Made by a program: the position numbers and the translations under genes. DNA of 64,000 nt from JAGXLC01 sp964585385. GTDB taxonomy: Bacteria > Bacteroidota > Bacteroidia > Bacteroidales > UBA12077. Location: the NCBI GenBank assembly GCA_964585385.1, contig CAZPDP010000001.1, positions 193,293 to 257,292 of the forward strand, written 5' to 3'. Below, piece after piece: positions 17,561 to 26,474 of the stretch (within the stretch, counting starts at the first letter, position 1; every line of letters begins with the position of its first letter). The notes under the pieces were generated by a model. It ran no database searches. It saw only the letters and a list, made by a program, of their open reading frames with translations, and was not told the DNA's origin.

Positions 17561-18727
17561 TTAATCAAGTTTTTTATTTTTCAAACTACCTTTATATACT
17601 GGGAAATAGAGAAATTTACATTCCAAAGGTCCGTTAAATAAAGTAATTCTTTTGTTTGCTTTCAGTCCTATATATTTTATAGCATCTTTATTACCACTGA
17701 ATATCCAAACATCGAAACCTGTAAAATTGTTTTTTAATGTATCACCAATATTTTTGTAAAGCTGATTAATGTTTGTTTTTTTTAGCTTTATGTCATACGG
17801 GGGGTTCATTATAATATGCCCGCTGCTGTATTGTTCTGTTGGAAATTTATCCATTGGTCTGACTTGAAAATCAATTTTGTCATCCAATCCTGCATTTTGG
17901 GCATTCATTCTGCTTTTTTGTATATCTTTTTCAGATATATCACTACCTGTTATCTTTACCTCCGTTTTTATCTTTCTGGATATACTGTCTTCCATTATTT
18001 TGTTATGCAAGGCTTCATCATAATCCTTCCATCGGGTAAATCCGTATTTTTTTCTAAATTTTCCGGGTGGAATATCGTATGCCATCAAGGCGGCTTCAAT
18101 AGGGAGAGTCCCTGAACCACACATTGGATCGACGAAAGGAGATTTCTTATCCCATCCTGAGAGCATTATCATGCCTGCTGCCAGGACTTCGCTCAAAGGA
18201 GCCTCTGCATTTTCTGTTTTATATCCCCTTTTATGCAGAGATTCTCCGGAACTATCAAGTGATATGGTGCAACGCTCTTTATAGACATGAAGATTTAATC
18301 TATAATCGGCATCTTCTTTATCTATAGAAGGCCTGACATTATATTTTTTTTTGAAATAATCCACTATTGCATCTTTTAATCGGAGAGCTGCAAAATGCGA
18401 GTGATCCATGTGGGGTGAGTTAACAAAACTGTTGATAAAAAAAGTGTGATACGGAGTGAAATACTTATCCCAGTCAATTTGCAGAGCTTTTTTATAAAGC
18501 TGATCATAGGAATTTACACTGAATTCCTCTATTGGCAGAAGAATGCGAAGAGCTGTTCTTAAAAGGAGATTGGATTTATAGAGAAGTTTTTTATCTCCTT
18601 CATATTTTACAGCCCTGTTAAGAATTTCAATGTTTTTTGCTCCTAAAGCCCTGATTTCTTTTGCTAGTATATCTTCAAGGCCGTAAAAGGTTTTGGCAAT
18701 AAAAGTTCTTACTTCCTCTTTATTCAT
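17561..18727 (-). CDS. THUMP-domain class I SAM-dependent RNA methyltransferase
   Basis: A 388-residue enzyme of the RlmL N-half/YcbY type, probably methylating 23S rRNA N2-guanine or a tRNA base. The N-terminal ferredoxin-like plus THUMP part (residues about 1-160) begins FIAKTFYGLEDILAKEIRALG. The methyltransferase domain has DPMCGSGTLPIEAA (SAM-binding, about 208-221) and the catalytic NPPY motif (about 309). The ATG at 18727 is chosen. The longer in-frame TTG at 18766 overlaps the previous stop and would add an unlikely basic N-terminus. It is likely cotranscribed with the SDR gene upstream. Confidence 0.9.
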   Translation of the reverse strand: MNKEEVRTFIAKTFYGLEDILAKEIRALGAKNIEILNRAVKYEGDKKLLYKSNLLLRTALRILLPIEEFSVNSYDQLYKKALQIDWDKYFTPYHTFFINSFVNSPHMDHSHFAALRLKDAIVDYFKKKYNVRPSIDKEDADYRLNLHVYKERCTISLDSSGESLHKRGYKTENAEAPLSEVLAAGMIMLSGWDKKSPFVDPMCGSGTLPIEAALMAYDIPPGKFRKKYGFTRWKDYDEALHNKIMEDSISRKIKTEVKITGSDISEKDIQKSRMNAQNAGLDDKIDFQVRPMDKFPTEQYSSGHIIMNPPYDIKLKKTNINQLYKNIGDTLKNNFTGFDVWIFSGNKDAIKYIGLKANKRITLFNGPLECKFLYFPVYKGSLKNKKLD

Positions 18728-18762
18728 GTTTAATCCCGGAATCTTTTTTCTGATAATTCTGG

Positions 18763-20211
18763 TCAAATTTTAGTCTCATCAAAAGTACTAATTTGTTTTA
18801 TCATTCCATTAAAGATCATGAAATGAATGGGCCAAAGAATATACCAGTAGAGTCTACCTCCCAGGCCATGAGGTCTGAAAGTAGCTGTTTGAAAAAGAAC
18901 CGGGATTTTATCTTTGTAACGAATCTTGAACTCAAGCCATGCTTCACCCGGCAATTTCATTTCGGCATAAAGCAATAGCCTCCTGTCTTCTTTGTCAGCA
19001 ATCAAAACTCTCCAGAAATCAACAACGTCTCCAGTGTTAATTTCTTTTAAGTTTGTTCGGCCTCTCCTTAACCCGACACCCCCAAAAAGTTTATCGATGA
19101 AACCCCTTAATTTCCAAAGAGTATTTCCATAATACCAACCTTTTTCTCCACCAATAGACCATATATTGTTGAGCACTTTATCCTCATCATAATTTATCAG
19201 TATCTTCCGGCTATCTTTAAAGCAGCCGTTTGAGGGCACATTAAGATATTTTTGCAGGTTCTTATTCTGCATACTGCTCACCAGTGAATCTTTCCAGCTT
19301 GATAACACATACTGATTTTCCAGTCGGGCATAGGCCATTTTAACTGCATTTTCATAGCCTATGAGATCAATTTGGATAAGTTTTTTTATGGGTTCATCAT
19401 TTGCAATAATGTTGACTTTTAAGCTATTGACAAGATTTACGGCGAGTTTATAGGAAGTAGAAGTCACAAAATACAGCCAGTAGGAAGATAAACGGGGAGT
19501 CATTATCGGAAGTGTAATAATAAGCCGTTTCAGGTTTCTGACTTTCGCCAGTTTTAAAAGCATTTCCTTGTATGTTAATAAATCAGGTCCGGCAATATCA
19601 AATGAGCCGTTGTAAGTTTCTTCTTTAAACAAAACCTGAAAAAGATATTCGATTACATTTTTTATGGCAATAGGTTGGGTTTGTGTGTTTAACCACTTTG
19701 GAGCTATCATTACAGGCAATTTTTCTACCAGATCTCTTATGATTTCAAAAGAAGAGCTACCTGAACCAATTATTATTCCTGCTTTTAATGTTGTTAATGG
19801 TACAATGGATTGTTGCAGAACTTTTTCTACATTTTGTCTGGATGAGAGATGTCGTGAAAGTTTTCCCTGGTTTGTGATACCACTGAGATATATGACTTGC
19901 CTGGCATTTGTTTCATCGATATAGTTTTTAAAATTTTCTGCTATTTTATTTTCAAGTTCATAAAAGCCTGAAAGAGTGGATGACATTGAATGAATGAGAA
20001 AATATGCAGCATCAAACTCAAGGGGAGCGTTATCTTTGTCAGCGGGTTTAAGAAAATCATGCTCCCATATTTCAATATTAGATTGATTGGTTTCAAAATT
20101 AAACCTCTTCTTGTCTCTTACACAACAAATTACATGATGACCCTTTTCTACGAGAACAGTTAAAAGACGTTTGCCAATGTATCCATTAGCACCAGTTAGT
20201 AATATTTTCAA
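18763..20211 (-). CDS. SDR-family NAD(P)-binding protein with C-terminal DUF2867
   Basis: A 482-residue two-domain protein. The N-terminal atypical short-chain dehydrogenase (residues 1-300) starts with ILLTGANGYIGKRLL, the TGxxGxxG dinucleotide motif, and includes FDAAYFLIHSMSST. The C-terminal DUF2867 domain (about 330-475) has GDVVDFWRVL and LLLYAEMKLPGEAWLEF. Such fusions are known and annotated as nucleoside-diphosphate-sugar epimerase-like; the reaction is not defined. The start is a TTG (20211) because the beta-strand of the Rossmann fold begins right there and no ATG lies closer upstream. Confidence 0.85.
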   Translation of the reverse strand: MKILLTGANGYIGKRLLTVLVEKGHHVICCVRDKKRFNFETNQSNIEIWEHDFLKPADKDNAPLEFDAAYFLIHSMSSTLSGFYELENKIAENFKNYIDETNARQVIYLSGITNQGKLSRHLSSRQNVEKVLQQSIVPLTTLKAGIIIGSGSSSFEIIRDLVEKLPVMIAPKWLNTQTQPIAIKNVIEYLFQVLFKEETYNGSFDIAGPDLLTYKEMLLKLAKVRNLKRLIITLPIMTPRLSSYWLYFVTSTSYKLAVNLVNSLKVNIIANDEPIKKLIQIDLIGYENAVKMAYARLENQYVLSSWKDSLVSSMQNKNLQKYLNVPSNGCFKDSRKILINYDEDKVLNNIWSIGGEKGWYYGNTLWKLRGFIDKLFGGVGLRRGRTNLKEINTGDVVDFWRVLIADKEDRRLLLYAEMKLPGEAWLEFKIRYKDKIPVLFQTATFRPHGLGGRLYWYILWPIHFMIFNGMIKQISTFDETKI

Positions 20212-20255
20212 AGCGAATAAATTTATTTATTACAACAAAAAAAGACTTTTCAGGT

Positions 20256-20672
20256 TCAATCTGTGACAGTTGGAACTGATTTTTTTTGATTGATTGCCTT
20301 ATGAATAGCGGCTTTCACAAAATAAGAACTCCTTGTAGCTCCACTGACAGCATCAAATCTAGGTGATTGGGATTTCTTTATGCTATCCTTGACAGAATTT
20401 TTTACGCCCTTGAAGGGGGTAGCTATAAGGTAAGGAATAGAAACATCCTTTACTTTACCATGGGAGATATGTATATTAACTTCAGCAAGAGGAAAAAATT
20501 TTAAGGTGGTAAATTTACCTGTATAATTCCCGTCTTCAATCGATTCCAGTTCTATTGAATTACTCTTTACATATTTGTAGGCCTGAATGCCGGAGTATTG
20601 AATGAGTTTATATCCGAAAAATGCAAGAATTACCAGTAGAGTAACTAAAAGATATTTGAAATTTCTGTTCAT
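20256..20672 (-). CDS. Membrane-anchored FMN-binding domain protein
   Basis: A 138-residue protein with one N-terminal membrane helix (residues 7-27) and an extracytoplasmic FMN-binding domain. DGNYTG (47-52) and DAVSGATRSS (107-116) are the family marks. T113 would be the residue carrying phosphodiester-linked FMN added by ApbE (family knowledge). It is about as small as such proteins get and is likely an electron carrier across or outside the membrane. No ApbE or Rnf/Nqr gene is present in the window, so the partner is unknown. It is followed by the phosphodiesterase-class genes on the same strand. Confidence 0.8.
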   Translation of the reverse strand: MNRNFKYLLVTLLVILAFFGYKLIQYSGIQAYKYVKSNSIELESIEDGNYTGKFTTLKFFPLAEVNIHISHGKVKDVSIPYLIATPFKGVKNSVKDSIKKSQSPRFDAVSGATRSSYFVKAAIHKAINQKKSVPTVTD

Positions 20673-20690
20673 TGTTGAATTACTTTATAG

Positions 20691-21185
20691 TTATGAGCGC
20701 TGAATTTCGAATATTTCAAGGTTTTTGACTTTTTTATTGTCTATATCGAACCGTATAGCTGTTCTGTACTTATGAAAGCCTGATTTTCCTGCTGCACCAG
20801 GGTTGATATGGAGCAGGTTTAGTTCATTATCATATTGAACCTTGAGAATATGAGAATGTCCACAAATAAACAAACCCGGTGGATTGTTTTTGATTTCGTG
20901 TCTCACAAGTTTGTCGTATTTGCCTGGATAACCGCCAATATGAGTAATCCACACCTCTGTATTTTCGCATTTAAATCGTTGATTTTCAGGAAATTTTTTT
21001 CTTATAGTTTGGTCATCAATATTCCCGTATACAGCTTTCAGGGGCTTCCACCGTTCCAGTTTTTCAGCCACCTCTAAATTGCCAATATCTCCGGCATGCC
21101 ATATTTCTTTACATTCCTTAAAGAAATCATACAATTTGGAATCTACATACCCATGTGTATCTGAAAGCAATCCGATTTTTGTCAT
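20691..21185 (-). CDS. YfcE/MJ0936-type metallophosphoesterase
   Basis: A 164-residue calcineurin-like phosphoesterase. Every metal-binding motif is present: LSDTHG near the start, HAGDIGN, YGNIDDQ, WITHIGG and FICGHSHI. Small members of this family are cytoplasmic phosphodiesterases; the physiological substrate is unknown. The ATG at 21185 is preferred to the longer one at 21209, because MTKIGLLSDTHG is the normal family N-terminus. Divergent from rsmE. Confidence 0.88.
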   Translation of the reverse strand: MTKIGLLSDTHGYVDSKLYDFFKECKEIWHAGDIGNLEVAEKLERWKPLKAVYGNIDDQTIRKKFPENQRFKCENTEVWITHIGGYPGKYDKLVRHEIKNNPPGLFICGHSHILKVQYDNELNLLHINPGAAGKSGFHKYRTAIRFDIDNKKVKNLEIFEIQRS

Positions 21186-21213
21186 AAATGGTGTTAAAAT
21201 TATCAGCAATATT

Positions 21214-21221
21214 TAACTTTG
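21214..21221 (+). promoter_or_regulatory. Putative -7 box (TAACTTTG) for rsmE
   Basis: TAACTTTG fits the Bacteroidota TAnnTTTG box and would place the transcript start near 21228, upstream of the ATG at 21246 and downstream of the alternative TTG at 21219. That favours the ATG. No good TTG element is seen 19-21 bases upstream. Confidence 0.35.
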
Positions 21222-21245
21222 TCAAAAATAATAGATTTTCATAAT

Positions 21246-21968
21246 ATGCAACTGTTTTATGCACCTGATATCATCGGATCATCATATATATTTGGTGAAG
21301 AGGAATCCCGGCATGCAATTAAAGTTCTCAGACTTCAAAAAGGGGATGTGGTTTATATAACCGATGGAAAAGGCAATTTATTTAAAACTCAAATAGAGGA
21401 AGCAGACATAAAGAAGTGCAAAGTTGCTGTGGTTGAAAAAAGTGAGGAATTTGGAAAAAGAGACTACTCCCTGCATATCGCTATAGCCCCAACCAAGAAT
21501 ATTAAGCGGTTTGAATGGTTTCTGGAGAAATGTACGGAAATTGGAATTGATGAAATTACACCTTTATTCTGCGATCATTCCGAACGCATTAAATTACGCT
21601 ACGACAGACTTAATAAAGTTTTGACAGCCGCAATGAAACAATCAATTAAGGCTTATCATCCTGGTCTGAATGAAGCCACCCGCCTTGCTGATTTTGTAAA
21701 GAAAGATGATTCGGATTTGAAAACTATTGCTGTTTACGATGAAAAGGAGAAGAACCATCTGAAAGAATTATGCGGAAAAAGCAGTACAGTTACTGTCCTT
21801 ATTGGGCCAGAGGGAGATTTTAGTCGTGAAGAGGTTGAAATGGCTTTGGAATTGGGCTACACACCCGTTTCTCTGAGTAATAGCAGGTTAAGAACCGAGA
21901 CGGCTGGTGTTATGGCATGCAGCATTGTGAATACGATGAAAGAAAGTCGTCCGGCAGCTTTCGGATAA
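21246..21968 (+). CDS. rsmE: 16S rRNA (uracil1498-N3)-methyltransferase
   Basis: A 240-residue SPOUT methyltransferase that methylates U1498 of 16S rRNA (family role). The N-terminal PUA-like part begins MQLFYAPDI and contains EEESRHAIKVLRLQKGD. The C-terminal trefoil-knot part has LIGPEGDFSREEVEMA and the conserved SLSNSRLRTETAGVMA SAM-binding loop. Normal length. The ATG at 21246 matches the family start and lies behind the putative promoter box; an upstream TTG would add nine residues. Confidence 0.93.
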   Translation: MQLFYAPDIIGSSYIFGEEESRHAIKVLRLQKGDVVYITDGKGNLFKTQIEEADIKKCKVAVVEKSEEFGKRDYSLHIAIAPTKNIKRFEWFLEKCTEIGIDEITPLFCDHSERIKLRYDRLNKVLTAAMKQSIKAYHPGLNEATRLADFVKKDDSDLKTIAVYDEKEKNHLKELCGKSSTVTVLIGPEGDFSREEVEMALELGYTPVSLSNSRLRTETAGVMACSIVNTMKESRPAAFG

Positions 21969-22022
21969 GCAAAGCGCTTTTTCACTATCCCGAAAAAATC
22001 GGGAAACCGCTCAACTTAGGTT

Positions 22023-22060
22023 ATAAAAAAAATCGTCTCTTCCAAAGAGTAGAAGAGACG
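22023..22060 (-). terminator. Strong intrinsic terminator of the sigma-factor transcript
   Basis: CGTCTCTTC (22034-22042) pairs perfectly with GAAGAGACG (22052-22060) around a 9-base loop. Read on the minus strand it is followed by an eight-base T-run (22033-22023 region). It lies just after the stop of the 69-residue gene. Confidence 0.85.
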
Positions 22061-22090
22061 AGTGAAATGCTTCTTTAATAGTTTATAGAC

Positions 22091-22300
22091 CTAATCTTCA
22101 GACGAATTAAAGGACTCCGCAAAATTTAAAACTTCACCTAATACTTTGTCATTTATTTCGTAGGTGTTGTTTTCCAGAAAATTGAAAATATCCGTAAATT
22201 TTTCAATTCCCTGCAATTCGTCCTTCTCCGGTCTGTAAATTAAGTCTTTAATTTCTTCATCCGAAGAAGCAGATTGTGTAGAATGATGTTTCATAGGCAT
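22091..22300 (-). CDS. Small acidic hypothetical protein, 69 aa, downstream of sigma factor
   Basis: A soluble acidic protein without membrane segment or known domain; residues about 27-60 look helical (IEKFTDIFNFLENN, VLGEVLNFAES). It lies 104 bases after the ECF sigma factor gene on the same strand and is closed by a strong terminator, so it probably belongs to that transcript. It could be a small regulator of the sigma factor, but it does not look like a membrane anti-sigma factor. Real coding status is supported by position and terminator only. Confidence 0.5.
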   Translation of the reverse strand: MPMKHHSTQSASSDEEIKDLIYRPEKDELQGIEKFTDIFNFLENNTYEINDKVLGEVLNFAESFNSSED

Positions 22301-22404
22301 CTATGATTAGTTAATAAGTTTACAAGCAAAACGATTCCTCTGAATCTATTATTGTAAATTATTTTAACAAATTTTAACAAAAGTTGTGGGAAAATGAAAT
22401 TGAA

Positions 22405-22995
22405 TCAGGTGGTTTTCAGATTCAATTTCTTTTCTTCTATTATTTTTCTCAGATTAATCAAGGCATACCTCATGCGCCCAAGGGCAGTATTAATACTGAC
22501 GTTGGTTTGCTCTGCAATTTCTTTAAAGCTAAGATTCCCATAATGCCTTAATAGCACTACCTCTTTTTGTTCCTCGGGAAGGTAATCAATAAGCTTTCTT
22601 ACATCGTTGACAATCTGCTCATTAACAAGCTCATCTTCAACAGTTTTATCAGAAAATTTTTGTGAATTAAAAATATCCATCTCATAATCTTCGTTAGAAT
22701 ACATTTTAGTTTGCTTGTTTTTTCTAAAATGATCAATTATAAGATTATGAGCAATACGGATTACCCACGACACAAATTTCCCGCTTTCCTGGTATTTGCC
22801 TCTGTGAAGCGAACGGATCACTTTTATAAACGTTTCCTGAAATATATCTTCGGCCAGGTGTTCATCTTTGACCATTAGAAGGATGTAAGTGTAAACTTTA
22901 TCTTTGTATCTATTTATTAGTCTTTCGATGCTTGTGGAATTACCATCAAGATATTCTTTAATTAATTCCTGGTCACTTTTTTCTTTTTTTGTCAC
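22405..22995 (-). CDS. ECF-type RNA polymerase sigma-70 factor
   Basis: A 196-residue extracytoplasmic-function sigma factor. Region 2 is at about residues 15-85 (INRYKDKVYTYILLMVKDEHLAEDIFQETFIKVIR, then WVIRIAHNLIIDHFRK). Region 4 is at about 130-185 (LPEEQKEVVLLRHYGNLSFKEIAEQTNVSINTALGRMRYAL). The start is a GTG at 22995, decided by an AGGAGGT five bases upstream (23000-23006), an unusually perfect ribosome-binding site for this phylum. No membrane anti-sigma gene follows; only the 69-residue protein does. Confidence 0.92.
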   Translation of the reverse strand: MTKKEKSDQELIKEYLDGNSTSIERLINRYKDKVYTYILLMVKDEHLAEDIFQETFIKVIRSLHRGKYQESGKFVSWVIRIAHNLIIDHFRKNKQTKMYSNEDYEMDIFNSQKFSDKTVEDELVNEQIVNDVRKLIDYLPEEQKEVVLLRHYGNLSFKEIAEQTNVSINTALGRMRYALINLRKIIEEKKLNLKTT

Positions 22996-22999
22996 AATG

Positions 23000-23006
23000 A
23001 CCTCCT
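23000..23006 (-). promoter_or_regulatory. Strong Shine-Dalgarno of the sigma factor
   Basis: Minus-strand AGGAGGT, four bases before the GTG start. It is notable because most genes in this window lack a recognisable Shine-Dalgarno. Confidence 0.7.
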
Positions 23007-23156
23007 TAATTTTGGTTAAAGTAGAATTTCTATTCTATAACAAACGCCCCTTTCTTTTGGTTTACAGTTATTGCAAATAAACAAAAAATCCTTAAAAAAC
23101 AAAATTATTGGTAAAACATTTCTAATTTTGAGCACTCAAAAACAAGCACAATTAAC

Positions 23157-25964
23157 ATGCCAAGAAGTACGGATAAAAATTATATAATAGTTAAAGGAGC
23201 AAGGGTTCATAATCTTAAGGATGTAGATTTACATATACCCAGGGACAAGTTTGTTGTTTTTACCGGGGTATCAGGTTCAGGAAAGTCTTCTCTTGCTTTT
23301 GATACACTATATGCAGAAGGCCAGCGGAGATATGTTGAAAGTCTTTCTTCATACGCCAGGCAGTTTCTGGGACGCATTGAGAAGCCTGATGTTGATTTTA
23401 TCCACGGATTGCCTCCTGCTATTGCTATAGAGCAAAAAGTGAATACGCGCAATCCGCGTTCAACGGTTGGTACATCTACAGAAATCTATGATTACCTGAA
23501 ATTACTATTTGCACGGGTGGGAAAGACATATTCTCCTGTATCCGGTGAAATAGTTCGGAAAGATACAGTTACGGATGTAGTAAATTATCTTCAGTCTCTG
23601 CCTGTAGATACTAAAGCATTGATTTTAGCCCCCCTTCATGTTACAGATTTGAAGAAAGTGCCGGATTACCTTAAAATACTGGAAAGCCAGGGAACAACCC
23701 GTTTGGAAAAAGAGGGAGAGATAATTAAAACAAAAGACTTTCTTTCAGATAAGAAGCTAACAAAGAAGGATATAAAGAATTTAAATGTAATCATCGACCG
23801 AATCAAAGTTCAAAAAAATGAGGATGCTATTGCCCGTTATGGGGACTCAGTTCAAATTGCTTTTTCAGAAGGAGCTGGGGTCTGCATAATTAAAGAGGTA
23901 GAGAATGGGGTGAGTAAGGAAAAGAACTTTAACAACAGGTTTGAAGCAGACGGCATTGAGTTTGAAGAACCTTCAGAACACATGTTCAGCTTTAACAATC
24001 CGCTCGGGGCTTGTCCGAAGTGTGAAGGATACGGAAAGATTATAGGTATTGATGAAGACCTTGTTGTTCCCAATAAGAGTTTATCTGTTTATGAAGATGC
24101 TGTTGCTTGCTGGAGGGGTGAAAAGATGCAGGAGTGGAAGGTGCTGTTGATAATGCATGCAGATAAAGAAGGATTTCCTATACATAAACCTTATCATGAA
24201 CTTTCCAGTGAACAAAAAGAATTACTCTGGCGTGGAGGTGAGCATTTTTATGGTATAGATCATTTTTTCCGCTATCTGGAAAGAAAAAAATACAAAATCC
24301 AATACAGGGTTATGCTTTCAAGGTACAGGGGTAAAACGGTCTGCCCGGAATGCCTGGGTACACGCCTGAAGAAAGGAGCAAATTATGTGAAGGTGGGGGG
24401 TAAATCTATAACGGATCTGGTTCTTATGCCCATTGATAAAGTTTTTCAGTTTTTTGATAATTTAAAACTCGATGCTCATGATCAAAAAATTGCAGAACGC
24501 ATTTTGTATGAAATTGAAAGCAGGCTCCGGTTTTTGATGAATGTTGGGCTCAGTTATCTGAATCTCAATCGTCTTTCTTCAACGCTTTCCGGCGGGGAGT
24601 CTCAACGTATTAATCTTGCTACATCACTGGGAAGTAGTCTGGTAGGGTCCATGTATATACTGGACGAACCCAGCATAGGTTTACATCCAAGAGATAATAG
24701 CAAGTTGATTGGTGTCTTAAAGAGATTACAGCAAATAGGTAATACTGTCATTGTCGTTGAACATGATGAAGACATTATACGATCAGCCCATCAGATTGTG
24801 GATTTGGGACCAATGGCCGGAAGACTGGGAGGTAAAATAATTTCCCAGGGTACACAGGCTGAAGTAATGGAAAACAAAGAAAGTCTTACCGGGAAATTTT
24901 TAAATCATAAAGATTTCATTGAAATACCGGAAAAAAGAAGAAAATGGAACAATTACATCGAAGTTAAAGGAGCAAGAGAAAATAACCTGAAAGGAATCAA
25001 TGTGAAATTTCCTTTGAATATTATAACTGTTATTAGTGGGGTAAGTGGATCCGGAAAGTCATCGCTGGTAAGAAATATATTATTTCCCGCATTGAGCCGG
25101 CATTATAAGGGTTCGGGTCAAAAAGCCGGCCGTTACGATGGGATTACCGGCGACCTCAATTTGTTAAAGGATATTGAATACGTGGATCAAAATCCTATTG
25201 GCAAGTCCTCCCGTTCTAATCCGGTTACCTATATAAAAGCTTATGATGAAATAAGAAAGCTTTATTCCAGTCAGCAGGCCTCCAAAATTAACAATTTTAA
25301 ACCATCTCATTTTTCTTTTAATACTCCCGGTGGACGTTGTGAAGAGTGCCAGGGAGAAGGAGTAATAAAAGTTGAAATGCAGTTTTTGCCTGATATTACC
25401 CTTACCTGCGAAGTCTGTGGTGGTAAAAGATTTAAAGAGGAAGTGCTTGAGGTTACGTATAAAGGAAAGAATATTTACGATGTGCTGGAAATGACAATAA
25501 ATGAGGCAGTTGAGTTTTTTGGAGAAGAAAAGGCATCTGTAAATCAAAAAATTGTTAATAAATTGAAAGTCCTTCAATCTGTGGGATTGGGTTACCTGAA
25601 ATTAGGACAATCTTCCAGTACGTTAAGCGGTGGGGAAAGTCAAAGAGTAAAACTTGCATCCTTCTTAAGCAATGAAAAAAGCGATTACCCCATTTTATTT
25701 GTATTTGATGAGCCTACCACGGGTTTACACTATTATGATATTTCAAAGTTACTGAATTCTTTCAATGAACTGATTAAAAAAGGACACACGGTGGTTATTA
25801 TTGAACACAACATGGAGGTTGTTAAATCTGCTGATTGGGTGATAGATTTAGGACCTGAAGGAGGGGAAAACGGGGGATATATTGTTACAGAAGGAATTCC
25901 TGAAAAGATCGCTAATAATAAAGATTCCTATACAGGGAATTATCTGGCAGATAAATTAAAATAG
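23157..25964 (+). CDS. uvrA: Excinuclease ABC subunit A
   Basis: A 935-residue DNA damage sensor of nucleotide excision repair, forming UvrA2-UvrB. It has two ABC modules: Walker A GVSGSGKSSL appears near residue 36 and again near 632, and LSGGESQR signatures appear near 480 and 825. The UvrB-binding and insertion domains lie between. Zinc-site motifs CPKCEGYG, CPECLGTR and CEECQGEG...CEVCGGKRF are all present. Full length. A TAATTTTG box at 23123-23130 may be its -7 element. The stop codon lies at the foot of a terminator hairpin. Confidence 0.97.
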   Translation: MPRSTDKNYIIVKGARVHNLKDVDLHIPRDKFVVFTGVSGSGKSSLAFDTLYAEGQRRYVESLSSYARQFLGRIEKPDVDFIHGLPPAIAIEQKVNTRNPRSTVGTSTEIYDYLKLLFARVGKTYSPVSGEIVRKDTVTDVVNYLQSLPVDTKALILAPLHVTDLKKVPDYLKILESQGTTRLEKEGEIIKTKDFLSDKKLTKKDIKNLNVIIDRIKVQKNEDAIARYGDSVQIAFSEGAGVCIIKEVENGVSKEKNFNNRFEADGIEFEEPSEHMFSFNNPLGACPKCEGYGKIIGIDEDLVVPNKSLSVYEDAVACWRGEKMQEWKVLLIMHADKEGFPIHKPYHELSSEQKELLWRGGEHFYGIDHFFRYLERKKYKIQYRVMLSRYRGKTVCPECLGTRLKKGANYVKVGGKSITDLVLMPIDKVFQFFDNLKLDAHDQKIAERILYEIESRLRFLMNVGLSYLNLNRLSSTLSGGESQRINLATSLGSSLVGSMYILDEPSIGLHPRDNSKLIGVLKRLQQIGNTVIVVEHDEDIIRSAHQIVDLGPMAGRLGGKIISQGTQAEVMENKESLTGKFLNHKDFIEIPEKRRKWNNYIEVKGARENNLKGINVKFPLNIITVISGVSGSGKSSLVRNILFPALSRHYKGSGQKAGRYDGITGDLNLLKDIEYVDQNPIGKSSRSNPVTYIKAYDEIRKLYSSQQASKINNFKPSHFSFNTPGGRCEECQGEGVIKVEMQFLPDITLTCEVCGGKRFKEEVLEVTYKGKNIYDVLEMTINEAVEFFGEEKASVNQKIVNKLKVLQSVGLGYLKLGQSSSTLSGGESQRVKLASFLSNEKSDYPILFVFDEPTTGLHYYDISKLLNSFNELIKKGHTVVIIEHNMEVVKSADWVIDLGPEGGENGGYIVTEGIPEKIANNKDSYTGNYLADKLK

Positions 25965-25989
25965 CCTGAATAGTTGCTATCCAGGCTTT
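25963..25989. terminator. Bidirectional terminator at the uvrA stop
   Basis: AGCCTG-a-ATAG-TTG-CTAT-c-CAGGCT forms a 10-bp interrupted stem (25963-25987) with TTT on the plus side and ATTTTAATTT on the minus side. It separates uvrA from the convergent gene at 26018. The uvrA TAG (25962-25964) overlaps the stem foot. Confidence 0.6.
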
Positions 25990-26017
25990 ACGAAATCCAT
26001 ATATTTTGATTTCAGGG

Positions 26018-26461
26018 TTAAGGACTTTCTTTTATTCCTATCATAATCGCTACACATCCACTTACAGGCTCATCTGATTCTTCTTTGCTGTTTCCAACCT
26101 TCAGGGATATGATAAGTTGCTGGCTGCTTTGCGGAACAAAATCCCACTTTTCGACATAATCATTATTGCTGTTATCGAAAAGTACATTTCTGTTTACGTC
26201 AAGGACCTGGAATTGTAAATTGGGCAGAACATTGGAACCACAAATGTAAACCCGGTAATTCTGGCCGGAATAAAAAGTTTTATACATCTCAGCTGTTTCA
26301 CCTTCTGTAAGGATGGCGGCATTGTAGTTACCATCGTGAATGTAAGGGGTTAATTCTTTTTTACAGACTTGTTTGGCGAAATGTTTACATTGTGAGTGGC
26401 TGCTGAATGGAATCAATGCAAAAATAATCAGGATAAGTATTGTGGTGTATAGCTTTTTCAT
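26018..26461 (-). CDS. Exported 147-aa protein (paralogue B of the gene at 12896)
   Basis: Signal peptide at residues 1-23 (ILILIIFALIPFSSHS), then a small probably beta-rich domain. It has the same length as the protein at 12896-13339 and aligned motifs: KTFYSGQNYRVYIC (about 61-74), LQFQVLDVNRNVLFDN (about 82-97) and a C-terminal VAIMIGIK. Function unknown. It lies 13 bases downstream of the lipoprotein paralogue, so the two form a conserved two-gene unit. No ABC transporter gene follows this copy. Confidence 0.7.
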   Translation of the reverse strand: MKKLYTTILILIIFALIPFSSHSQCKHFAKQVCKKELTPYIHDGNYNAAILTEGETAEMYKTFYSGQNYRVYICGSNVLPNLQFQVLDVNRNVLFDNSNNDYVEKWDFVPQSSQQLIISLKVGNSKEESDEPVSGCVAIMIGIKESP

Positions 26462-26474
26462 AATCTCAATGTTT

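Noticed and set aside
18728..18766. Upstream TTG start (18766) of the THUMP methyltransferase
   Set aside because: It would overlap the SDR stop and add a basic segment not seen in relatives.
21988..22004. TCCCGA-AAAAA-TCGGGA hairpin after rsmE as a terminator
   Set aside because: A good stem but no T-run on either strand. It may still form, but I do not call it.
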